In this document: positions 24,779 through 32,699 of the stretch, in pieces
How the letters are laid out: each line of letters starts with the position of its first letter
Position numbering within the stretch: the stretch's first letter is position 1
Assembly (NCBI GenBank): GCA_947487165.1
Contig: CANKWX010000039.1
Location: 1 to 37,637, forward strand
Reading direction: 5' to 3'
Source: Burkholderiales bacterium
GTDB lineage: Bacteria; Pseudomonadota; Gammaproteobacteria; Burkholderiales; Burkholderiaceae_E
Length of the DNA stretch: 37,637 nt
Program-made: the position numbers and the translations under genes
The notes under the pieces: generated by a model
What the model was told of the DNA's origin: nothing
Databases searched by the model: none
The model's input: only the letters and a program-made list of their open reading frames with translations

Positions 24779-26503
24779 TCAGGCGATCGCTGGCAGCTTC
24801 GCCCCTCGAAGCAGCTTGCCCGGCAACTCGCCGGTCGCCTGCCCGTTGCACATGATTTCGATACCGTTGACCAGGGTGTGGCGATAGCCGTCTGCGCGCT
24901 GCAGCAGGCGACGGCCGCCGGCCGGCAGGTCGTGAACCACTTCGGGCGCGTGCAGTCGCAGGGCGTCGAAGTCGATGATGTTGACATCGGCCTTGTGACC
25001 CGGTGCGAGCAGGCCGCGATCGGCCAGACCCACCGCCATGGCTGTGCTGCGGCTTTGCAGCGAGACCAGGCGCTCGAGCGGGATGCGCCCGTAGGGACGG
25101 TCGCGGCCCCACCACTGCAGCAGGGTGGTCGGAAAGCTCACATCGCAGATCGTGCCGACATGCGCGCCGCCGTCTGACAAGCCCGGGATCGCGGCCGGGT
25201 GCATCAGCATCTCGCGCACCACATCGAGGTTGCCGCCGTGCCAGTTCAGGAAGGGCGTATAGAGCAGTGCCCGTCCGTCATTGTCGAGCAGCCAGTCGTA
25301 GGCCACCTCGCCCGGCGCACGGCCTTCGCGCTGTGCGGTCGCGGCGACCGAGTCGGCAGGATTCGGCTCGTAGTTGGGAATGTCGCCGAGCCGGAACATC
25401 TGGCCGAAGGATTCGATGGTGTTGCTGCCCAGCACGCCATCCGGGTCGATATTCATCTGTTCGATGATTGCGCGACGCACCGACGCCTCGCGCATGCGGA
25501 CCACGCGCTGCGCAAGCGGCAGGTCGGCGATCGCCTTGTAGGCCGGGCTGTACATGAAGGGGTTCAGCGTCAGATCGAGGCCGGTCATGATGCCGACCGC
25601 TCGCGCGGCCACCTGGGCACGCAGGGTCAGGCCGCGCTCGCTGCCGCGGGCCAGCCGGTCGAGGATCGTGCGCCACTGCTCGGGCTTGGCATGGTGCTGA
25701 GCGACCGACAACGACAGCGGTCGGCCCGATTCGGCCGCGATCCGCTCGATCAGGTCGAGTTCGTCTTCATGGTGCAGCCGGTCGCTCACGAACTGCACCA
25801 CGCCGCGTCCGGTCTTGCCAATCGCGCGTGCGATGCCCAGCAGTTCGTCGGCACCGGCCCGCAGGGTGGGGATCGCCTCGCCGCTGATGCTGCGGTGGTT
25901 GATGGTGCGCGAGGTGGTAAAGCCGAGCGCGCCGGCTTCGATGGCCTCACGGGCGATGGCGGCCATCTGCTCGATGTCTTCCGGCGTGGCGGGCGCACGC
26001 GCCACGCCGCGCGAGCCCATCACGTTCACACGCACCGCCGAATGCGGCAGTTGGGCGCCGAGGTCGATGTCGCGCGGCAGGGTCTCAAGAAAGTCGAGGT
26101 ATTCGGGGAAGGTCTCCCACTTCCAGGGCAACCCTTCATGCAGCGCAGTGCCGGGGATGTCTTCGACACCTTCCATCAGTTCGATCAGGCGGTCGTGATC
26201 GCTTGAACGTACCGGTGCGAAACCCACGCCGCAGTTGCCCATCACCGCGGTGGTGACGCCATGCCAGCTCGACGGCGCCAGATGCGGGTCCCAGGCGGCC
26301 TGTCCGTCGTAGTGGGTATGGATGTCGACGAAGCCGGGGGTCACCAGACAGCCCCGTGCATCGATTTCGCGATGGCCCTTGCCCTTAACCACGCCGACTT
26401 CGGTGACGCGTCCGTCGTTGATGGCGACATCGGCTTGCTGACGCGGCGCGCCGCTGCCGTCGATAACGGTGCCGCCGCGGATCACGGTCTGGTGGGTGTT
26501 CAT
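24779..26503 (-). CDS. N-acyl-D-amino-acid deacylase-like amidohydrolase
   Basis: A 574-residue zinc amidohydrolase of the D-aminoacylase group, which removes acyl groups from N-acyl-D-amino acids or related amides. It opens with VIRGGTVIDGSGAPRQQADVAI, the usual start of the fold. Metal-site features are PGFVDIHTHYDGQ (H62, H64), a cysteine in MGNCGVGFAP (C91) as in the D-aminoacylases, and SDGGAHVG in the C-terminal third. At 574 residues it is longer than classical D-aminoacylases (about 480), as are many betaproteobacterial members. AGGAG precedes the ATG by 6 bases. It diverges from an acyl-CoA ligase, which could activate the freed acid (inference). The substrate is not known. Confidence 0.88.
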   Translation of the reverse strand: MNTHQTVIRGGTVIDGSGAPRQQADVAINDGRVTEVGVVKGKGHREIDARGCLVTPGFVDIHTHYDGQAAWDPHLAPSSWHGVTTAVMGNCGVGFAPVRSSDHDRLIELMEGVEDIPGTALHEGLPWKWETFPEYLDFLETLPRDIDLGAQLPHSAVRVNVMGSRGVARAPATPEDIEQMAAIAREAIEAGALGFTTSRTINHRSISGEAIPTLRAGADELLGIARAIGKTGRGVVQFVSDRLHHEDELDLIERIAAESGRPLSLSVAQHHAKPEQWRTILDRLARGSERGLTLRAQVAARAVGIMTGLDLTLNPFMYSPAYKAIADLPLAQRVVRMREASVRRAIIEQMNIDPDGVLGSNTIESFGQMFRLGDIPNYEPNPADSVAATAQREGRAPGEVAYDWLLDNDGRALLYTPFLNWHGGNLDVVREMLMHPAAIPGLSDGGAHVGTICDVSFPTTLLQWWGRDRPYGRIPLERLVSLQSRSTAMAVGLADRGLLAPGHKADVNIIDFDALRLHAPEVVHDLPAGGRRLLQRADGYRHTLVNGIEIMCNGQATGELPGKLLRGAKLPAIA

Positions 26504-26716
26504 GAGGTCTCCTGAGTCATCGGTGCGCCGTCGGCTTGTCCTGATAGACAGGTGGCGTGGCGACTGTGTTTGATTGTCGACCCGGCGACCTCAGGCTGTC
26601 CAGCCACATCGCCGCTGCGCTGGCCACTTTGTGCATGGCGTCCTGAGCGCCGGCGCTCGACCTTCCGGTATCTTTACCCGCGAGCAGGGTCCTCTGAAGC
26701 CTGCAAAGGAGACATC
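26504..26716. promoter_or_regulatory. Divergent control region with a 14-bp palindrome
   Basis: This 213-base gap separates the deacylase-like gene (minus) from an acyl-CoA ligase (plus). It holds the perfect palindrome GAGCGCCGGCGCTC (26645-26658), followed by a -10-like TATCTT near 26670 for the plus strand, which would make the palindrome overlap the -35 region. GC-rich palindromes arise by chance in this base composition, so an operator role is only possible. Confidence 0.35.
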
Positions 26717-28276
26717 ATGCACATCACCGACCTCTACTTTCGCGGCGTGCGCACGCACCCCAATCGGCTGGCGCTGACCGGCGACGGCGGCGACTACACC
26801 TATCTCGAAGCCTGCCGCACGACCAACCGCATTGCGCGGCGCCTGAACGAGTCGGGCTTCGGATCGGGTCAGCGCTTTGCGGTGCTCAGCCCCAATTCGA
26901 CCCGCGCCTTCGTGGCCATGCTCGGTGGCATGCGCTCAGGCATGGCCTGGTGCAATCTGAACATGCGTGCGGCCTTGCCCGACATCCTTCATATTCTTGC
27001 GGCCGGCCGCTGTGACGTGCTGTTTTTCGATGCCTCGGCCGCCGGCATGATCGATGAGATCCGGGCGGGCGTGCCCAGCCTGGCCCGGCTGGTGTGCATC
27101 AACGGCACCGATGCCCGTGCACCCTCGCTCGAAGACTGGCTGGGCGACATCAGCGATGCGCCGCTCGATCTGCGGATTGACGAAGACGCGCAAGGCTTTC
27201 AGGGCGCCACCGGCGGCACCACCGGCCGCTCCAAGCTCACGGTCGGCACCAACCGCATGATGCTGACTGCGGTGATGGCCTGGGCGACCTGTCTGCACTA
27301 CGACGAGCCGCCGGTGAACCTGGCGGTCGCGCCGATCACGCACGCAGGCGGCTTCGTGGCCCTGGGCATGGGCCAGTTCGGTGGCACGACCATCATGATG
27401 TCGACGCCCGATGTCGGGGCCATGATCGATCTCATTGGCAGGTATCGGGTCGACACGCTCTTTTTACCGCCCACGCTCATCTATGTGCTGCTGGCGCATG
27501 CCCGCACACCGACTGCCGATTTCTCGTCGCTGCGTTATCTGATCGCGGCGGCCTCGCCCTTTGCGCCGGAGAAGATCGTCGAAGCGGTGCAGCGTTTCGG
27601 GGCGGTGGTGTGTCAGGCCTTCGGTCAGACCGAGTCGGGTTTTCCGACCACCTTCATGTCGCCCGCCGAGATGGCGCAGGCGGCGCGAGATCCGGCGTTT
27701 CGTCATCGCCTGCTGTCATGCGGGCGGCCCACGGTGATCGTTGAGGACATGGGCGTCATGGACGAGAGCGGGCGACTGCTCGGTGCGAACGAAGCCGGCG
27801 AGGTGGTGCTGCGCGGGCCGACGGTCATGACCGGCTATCTCGACGATGAGGCGGCGAGCGCCGAGATCCGGCAGTTTGGCTGGCATCACACCGGCGACAT
27901 CGGCAAGTTCGATGAGGACGGCTACTTCTACATCACCGACCGCAAGCGCGATCTGATCATCTCGGGTGGCTTCAACATCTTTCCCTTCGAAGTCGAGAGT
28001 GCGCTGATGAAGCATCCCGCGGTGCAGGACTGCGCGGTGATCGGTGTGCCCGACGAGAAATGGGGCGAGGCGGTGAAGGCCTGCGTGCAGCTCAAGCCGG
28101 GCGCCTCGATCAGCGCCGAAGCCCTGATCGCCTGGACCAAGGAGCTGGTCGGATCGATGAAGGCCCCCAAGACGGTGGACTTCATCGACTCGCTGCCGCG
28201 CAGCCCGGTGGGCAAGGTGCTCAAGCGCGATCTGCGCGTGCCCTACTGGGCGGGCAAAACGCGCGGCGTGGGCTGA
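26717..28276 (+). CDS. AMP-binding acid-CoA ligase with atypical P-loop
   Basis: A 519-residue ANL-family ligase. Motif order is normal (FGQTESGFPTTF; HHTGDIGKFDEDGYFYITDRK; ISGGFNIFPFEVESAL; RSPVGKVLKRDLR with the catalytic lysine), but the phosphate loop near 163-174 reads GATGGTTGRSKL rather than the usual SGTTGxPKG, lacking the proline. The frame is open upstream from a GTG at 26552, but ATG 26717 is chosen: AAAGGAG lies 5 bases ahead and the protein then begins at the conserved domain edge. It is divergent from the deacylase-like gene and convergent with a third ligase. Its acid substrate is unknown; the neighbouring deacylase could supply it (inference). Confidence 0.92.
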   Translation: MHITDLYFRGVRTHPNRLALTGDGGDYTYLEACRTTNRIARRLNESGFGSGQRFAVLSPNSTRAFVAMLGGMRSGMAWCNLNMRAALPDILHILAAGRCDVLFFDASAAGMIDEIRAGVPSLARLVCINGTDARAPSLEDWLGDISDAPLDLRIDEDAQGFQGATGGTTGRSKLTVGTNRMMLTAVMAWATCLHYDEPPVNLAVAPITHAGGFVALGMGQFGGTTIMMSTPDVGAMIDLIGRYRVDTLFLPPTLIYVLLAHARTPTADFSSLRYLIAAASPFAPEKIVEAVQRFGAVVCQAFGQTESGFPTTFMSPAEMAQAARDPAFRHRLLSCGRPTVIVEDMGVMDESGRLLGANEAGEVVLRGPTVMTGYLDDEAASAEIRQFGWHHTGDIGKFDEDGYFYITDRKRDLIISGGFNIFPFEVESALMKHPAVQDCAVIGVPDEKWGEAVKACVQLKPGASISAEALIAWTKELVGSMKAPKTVDFIDSLPRSPVGKVLKRDLRVPYWAGKTRGVG

Positions 28277-28348
28277 GCGAAAAGGCCTCGCGGCGCGACG
28301 CCTGATTCGCGGTGCTCAACGCGACGTGATGCGCAGCGTGATGCGCGC

Positions 28349-29941
28349 TCAGTCGGCTGCTTTGAGCGTCGCCCGCAGCGCTGCCTTGTTGATCTTTTCG
28401 AGCGTCGATCGCGGCAGTTCTTCGACGATGTGCAGCTCGCGCGGTCGCTTGAAGCCGGCCAGCTCAGTCGCGCAGGCAGCGTCAATCGCCTGCGTCAGGG
28501 CGCGGCGCTCGGCATCAAGGGTCGGCGTACAGCGCAAAAAAGCCACCGGCACTTCGTCGAGCATCGGATGGCGCTTGGCCACCACCGCCACTTCGAGTAC
28601 GCCCGGCACGAGCGCAATCACCCGTTCGATCTCGGAGGCCGCGACGTTTTCGCCGCCCACCTTGAGCATGTCCTTTGAGCGGTCGGCGAAGTAGAGCCAG
28701 CCGTCTTGCCCGAGCGTGACCCGGTCGCCGGTGATGAACCAGCCCTGCGCGTCGAAAGCGTCGGCGGTGGCCTGCGGGTTGTTGAGGTATTCGGCAAAGA
28801 GCGACAGGCCGCGTACGCCCCGGATCAGGAAGTCGCCGGTCTCGCCCGGTTCGGCGTCGCGGCCGTCGACATCAATGCGGAGGCTGTATTCGGGTGCGCA
28901 CAGCCCCATCGAGAGCGAGGCATTGGGCAACTCGACCAGCCCCACCGTGCCATGGGTGATGGTTTCAGTCATGCCCCACCAGCCAAGCGTCTTGACCCGA
29001 AAGTGCGCATCCCAGGGCGGCTCGCACACGCCTGTGCCCCACAGGCGATAGCGATGATCGGGCACCGGCTGGTCCATCAGCGCTTTCGGGATGAAGCCGA
29101 TCACCGAGGCCCAGGTGCAGCCCTCCTCGAGCGAGACCGGCCAGAAGCGGCTGGCCGAAAAACGCGGATTGACGACTGCGGTGGCGCCGGCCCACATCGT
29201 GGCGAGCATCGAGTAGGCCTGCGCGTTGGTGTGAAAGAGCGGCAGCGTGACCATGTGGATGTCGTCGGGTCGCAGCGTCTGGTGGCTGGCATTGACGCGG
29301 GCACCCCAGAGCGCATTGGCATGGGTCCAGAGCACGCCCTTGGGCCGCGAGGTGGTGCCCGAGGTGTACTGCACGCTGAAGGGCGCAAGCGGATCGTGTG
29401 CACGGGCGGGCAGGATTGCCGGATCGGCATCGATGGCATCGAAAGCATCGTCTGCCGACGGGCGTGCCGAACCGGCGTCGTCGCCGTTGTCGGTGGTGGT
29501 GATCGCGAGCCACCGCAGCCGTTTGCACGAGGCTGCGACCAGCGGCGCAAAGCGCGGCTGCGTGATACCGGCCACCACCTCGGCATGGTCGGCGAAATAG
29601 CTCAGTTCATCGGCGCTTGAGCGGGCGTTGGTGGTGACCGCAATTGCGCCCATCCAGGCGCATCCGAACCAGGCGATGATCGCCTCGGGGCAGTTGTCCA
29701 GATGGACCAGCACCCGGTCGCCGGCGCGAATCCCGCGCGCATGCAGGCCTGCGGCGAACCGGGCCACGGTGTTTTCGAACTGGGCATAGGTCCAGACCCG
29801 GCGCGTGCCATCGAAGGGTCGCCACACCAGGTAGGGGTGATCGGCGCGAAGGGCAGCCTGTGCGCTGACCAGGGTGCGCATGTCCTGACCGGCAAAGGGA
29901 TTGAAGTGCGGCGACGCAAAGGGGGCGGCGGCAAGGCTCAT
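28349..29941 (-). CDS. AMP-binding ligase (crotonobetaine/carnitine-CoA ligase-like)
   Basis: A 530-residue acid-CoA ligase. The phosphate loop YTSGTTSRPKGVLWTH (192-207), with SRPKG, is the variant seen in CaiC-type ligases; GWWGMTETI, EYLNNPQATADAFDAQGWFITGDRV, FADRSKDMLKVGGENVAASEIE and the end motif RSTLEKINKAALR follow. The normal glycine before the catalytic lysine is Glu here (LEKINK). Similarity to CaiC-like enzymes together with two CaiB-like CoA transferases in the window is suggestive but does not prove carnitine or betaine metabolism; these families have many other substrates. The 72-base gap to the convergent ligase holds only a 10-base direct repeat. Confidence 0.9.
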   Translation of the reverse strand: MSLAAAPFASPHFNPFAGQDMRTLVSAQAALRADHPYLVWRPFDGTRRVWTYAQFENTVARFAAGLHARGIRAGDRVLVHLDNCPEAIIAWFGCAWMGAIAVTTNARSSADELSYFADHAEVVAGITQPRFAPLVAASCKRLRWLAITTTDNGDDAGSARPSADDAFDAIDADPAILPARAHDPLAPFSVQYTSGTTSRPKGVLWTHANALWGARVNASHQTLRPDDIHMVTLPLFHTNAQAYSMLATMWAGATAVVNPRFSASRFWPVSLEEGCTWASVIGFIPKALMDQPVPDHRYRLWGTGVCEPPWDAHFRVKTLGWWGMTETITHGTVGLVELPNASLSMGLCAPEYSLRIDVDGRDAEPGETGDFLIRGVRGLSLFAEYLNNPQATADAFDAQGWFITGDRVTLGQDGWLYFADRSKDMLKVGGENVAASEIERVIALVPGVLEVAVVAKRHPMLDEVPVAFLRCTPTLDAERRALTQAIDAACATELAGFKRPRELHIVEELPRSTLEKINKAALRATLKAAD

Positions 29942-29983
29942 TCGGTGTCTCCGGTGGGCGGGATGGTGCAGAGATCGACGCTG

Positions 29984-30706
29984 TCAGCGCGGCGCGCCGG
30001 ATGCATGAAGCGCGGCATCAATGGCCTGCAGGTCCTCAAAGGGCGCGGCCGCATCAGCGCCGCAGGCGTCAGCCGCATGGCGATGCGCAAACATCGGTCG
30101 CCGGACCCAAGCCGCCTGCAGTCCCGCTTTGCGGGCAGCGATCACATCGAGATGCGGGTCATCGCCGATATGCAGCACCTCAGTGTGGCCAACGCCGGCC
30201 AGGCGGCAGGCTTCATGAAACATGCGCGGATCGGGCTTGGCAAAGCCGACTTCGTGCGCGCTGATCGCGCCGGCGAAAAAGCGAGCAAGGCCCACGCGTT
30301 CGAGGTCGGCGTTACCGTTGCTGATGGCCACCAGCCGATAGCGCGATGACCAGCGCTCAAGGACCGGCAGGACATCGTCGAAAAACTCGACCCGCTGGCG
30401 GGCCGCCAGAAACACCGCATAAGCCTGATCGGCCAGCGCGGTGTCGTCGCCGGCGAGCACCATCGCCCGGCGCAGCACTTCGCGACGCAAAAAGCCGAGG
30501 TCGTGCGACTGGTCGGGATGATCGGCGAGCACCGCCTTGCGCAGGCTCGCCCGCGAGTCGGGCGTGAGCGTACTGCCAGTGCGCGGCGCGTGCGACTGCA
30601 GCCATTCGGTGAGGGTTTTCTCGGCGGCCACCAGCGTCGGGCCGACCGGCCAGAGCGTGTCGTCGAGATCGAGGGTGATGGCGCGGGGCAGGATGAGGGC
30701 AGGCAT
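29984..30706 (-). CDS. HAD superfamily hydrolase (phosphatase-like)
   Basis: A 240-residue HAD hydrolase. Motif I ITLDLDDTLWP contains the nucleophile D13 and the acid D15; motif II is ISNGN; motif III/IV reads AKPDPRMF and HIGDDPHLDV. The alpha-helical cap between motif I and II is of the class I type (YjjG/haloacid-dehalogenase-like), suggesting a small phosphomonoester substrate such as a nucleotide or sugar phosphate. No Shine-Dalgarno site is seen; TAGAAT (minus strand, 30713-30718) 7 bases upstream of the ATG could be a -10 for a nearly leaderless mRNA. The gene is probably unrelated to the catabolic island. Confidence 0.9.
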   Translation of the reverse strand: MPALILPRAITLDLDDTLWPVGPTLVAAEKTLTEWLQSHAPRTGSTLTPDSRASLRKAVLADHPDQSHDLGFLRREVLRRAMVLAGDDTALADQAYAVFLAARQRVEFFDDVLPVLERWSSRYRLVAISNGNADLERVGLARFFAGAISAHEVGFAKPDPRMFHEACRLAGVGHTEVLHIGDDPHLDVIAARKAGLQAAWVRRPMFAHRHAADACGADAAAPFEDLQAIDAALHASGAPR

Positions 30707-30884
30707 CCCGCGATTCTAGTGTGGTCGGAAACTTTCGCCCTGATGGCGATTTGCCGGGGCCACGATCAGGACGTCAATCAAAGCGTCGATCAGGGCTGCC
30801 ACAGGACTGTCACGGGGCTGATGCTGCGATTCGTGTGATCATCGCGCCCGGTTTGGCTTTTTCAGGTCCCGGAGCGCAGCTGTT
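30707..30884. other. 178-base divergent gap between HAD and ABC-F genes
   Basis: Nothing firm is seen apart from the -10-like TAGAAT near the HAD start and GGAG (30871-30874), 10 bases ahead of the ABC-F TTG start. CGATCAGG occurs twice (about 30763 and 30787) without clear palindromy. Confidence 0.3.
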
Positions 30885-32567
30885 TTGATCACTCTCAAGA
30901 ATCTCGTCCTGCGCCGAAGCGCCAAGGTCCTGCTCGATAAAGCCTCGGTCACCATCACGCCCGGCGAAAAAGTCGGTCTGGTGGGTCGCAACGGTGTGGG
31001 CAAGTCGACGCTTTTCGGGCTGCTCAATGGCAGCCTGCATGAAGACGGTGGCGATTTTTCTTATCCGAAACAGTGGCGTCTGGCACAAGTGGCGCAGGAC
31101 ATGCCCGAGACCGACGAGTCGGCGACCGACTTCGTGGTGGGCGGCGACAGCCGGCTCGCCGAAGTGCGCGCCGAGCTAGCCCAGGCCGAGGCACGATTTG
31201 CCGCCGACCCCGACGACGAAGAAGCCGGCATGGCGATTGCGCACGCTTACATCGAGTTGGCTGATGCTGGTGAGCATGATGCGACCGCGCGTGCGCAGGC
31301 GCTGATCCTGGGGCTGGGGTTCGGACCGGATGAGGTCGGCAGCCCGGTCAACAGTTTTTCGGGCGGCTGGCGCATGCGGCTGCAGTTGGCCCGCGCGCTC
31401 ATGTGTCCGAGCGATCTGCTGCTGCTCGATGAGCCGACCAACCACCTCGACCTCGATGCGCTGGTCTGGCTCGAGGCCTGGCTGAAGTCCTATGCCGGCA
31501 CCATGATCGTCATCAGCCATGACCGCGAGTTTCTGGATGCGGTGACTGCGGTGACCCTGCATCTCGATAACGCGCAGATCACCCGCTATGGCGGCAATTA
31601 CAGCAAATTCGAGGAACTTCGATCGGAGCAGATGCTGCTGCAGCAGGCGGCTTTTGCCCGCCAGCAGGACAAGATCGCCCATCTGCAGAAATTCATCGAC
31701 CGCTTCAAGGCCAAGGCCAGCAAGGCCAAGCAGGCGCAAAGCCGCGTCAAGGCGATCGAGCGCATGGAGAAGGTTGCGCCGATGCTGGCCTCGGCCGACT
31801 TCGAATTCGAGTTCAAGGAGCCCAGCCACCTGCCGAATCCGATGCTCTCGATCACGGCTGCGAAATTCGGCTACACCGTCGACGGCGAGGAGCGCGTGAT
31901 TGTGCGCAATGTCAGCCGCTCGGTGCTTGCGGGTCAGCGCATCGGCATCCTGGGGGCCAACGGCCAGGGCAAGTCGACGGTGGTCAAGACCATTGCCCGC
32001 GATCTGGCTGCGCTTGGTGGCACGATCACCGAGGGCAAGGGGCTGTCGATCGGCTACTTTGCGCAGCAGGAGCTCGATGTGCTGCATCCGCAGGACACGC
32101 CGCTGGAGCATATGGTGCGCCTTGCCCGCGAGGTCGGCGCGTCGGCGCGCGAGGCCACCGGCGAGCAGGCGCTGCGCGGCTACCTGGGCAGTTTCAATTT
32201 CGGGGCCGACATGATCCGCCAGCCGGTGGGCACGATGAGCGGCGGCGAGAAGGCCCGGCTGGTGCTGGCGATGATGGTCTGGCAGCGCCCGAACCTGCTG
32301 CTGCTCGATGAGCCGACCAATCACCTCGATCTGGTCACCCGCGAGGCGCTTGCGATGGCGCTCAACGGTTTCGAAGGCACGCTGATGCTGGTCAGCCATG
32401 ACCGGGCCCTGCTGCGCAGCGTGTGCGACGAGTTCTGGCTGGTCGGACGCGGTGCGATTTCGCCCTTCGATGGCGATCTCGACGACTATCAGCGCTATCT
32501 GCTGGACGAGTCGAAGCGGCTGCGAGAAGAGGCGCGGGCCGGTGCCCGATCAGGGGCGATGGCTTAG
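30885..32567 (+). CDS. ABC-F family ATPase, probable TTG start
   Basis: A 560-residue ABC-F protein: two ATPase domains and no membrane segments, a family that acts on ribosomes. Domain 1 has Walker A GRNGVGKST (34-42), signature FSGGWRMRLQLARAL and Walker B LLLLDEPTNHLD; a charged linker (FARQQDKIAHLQKFIDRFKAKASKA) follows; domain 2 has GANGQGKST, MSGGEKARLVLAM and a second LLLLDEPTNHLD. The N-terminus ITLKNLVLRRSAKVLLDKAS matches the YheS-type subgroup, but the long C-terminal extension of E. coli YheS (about 637 residues) is missing. The only sensible start is TTG at 30885; no in-frame ATG or GTG gives the conserved N-terminus. GGAG lies 10 bases ahead. Confidence 0.93.
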   Translation: MITLKNLVLRRSAKVLLDKASVTITPGEKVGLVGRNGVGKSTLFGLLNGSLHEDGGDFSYPKQWRLAQVAQDMPETDESATDFVVGGDSRLAEVRAELAQAEARFAADPDDEEAGMAIAHAYIELADAGEHDATARAQALILGLGFGPDEVGSPVNSFSGGWRMRLQLARALMCPSDLLLLDEPTNHLDLDALVWLEAWLKSYAGTMIVISHDREFLDAVTAVTLHLDNAQITRYGGNYSKFEELRSEQMLLQQAAFARQQDKIAHLQKFIDRFKAKASKAKQAQSRVKAIERMEKVAPMLASADFEFEFKEPSHLPNPMLSITAAKFGYTVDGEERVIVRNVSRSVLAGQRIGILGANGQGKSTVVKTIARDLAALGGTITEGKGLSIGYFAQQELDVLHPQDTPLEHMVRLAREVGASAREATGEQALRGYLGSFNFGADMIRQPVGTMSGGEKARLVLAMMVWQRPNLLLLDEPTNHLDLVTREALAMALNGFEGTLMLVSHDRALLRSVCDEFWLVGRGAISPFDGDLDDYQRYLLDESKRLREEARAGARSGAMA

Positions 32568-32661
32568 GCGATTCGGTGAAAAGTGCGCGCACCCTCTTGC
32601 CGGTAATCGGATTTTCCTCACGGTCGTCACGAAAGCATGACCAAAAGGCGGCGAATAGCGT

Positions 32662-32667
32662 TATAAA
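32662..32667 (+). promoter_or_regulatory. -10-like element upstream of the hybrid kinase
   Basis: TATAAA stands in an AT-rich patch 33 bases before the kinase ATG, within the 132-base gap after the ABC-F gene. A matching -35 is not convincing (TGACCA with an 18-base spacer is the best). Confidence 0.35.
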
Positions 32668-32699
32668 AACCGGTCCCGAATGATGTCCTTCTGATCCGA

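Noticed and set aside
28325-28346. Direct repeat CGTGATGCGC (two copies, 2 bases apart) between convergent ligases
   Set aside because: Only two short GC-rich copies with no palindrome or gene start to regulate; likely chance or simple duplication.
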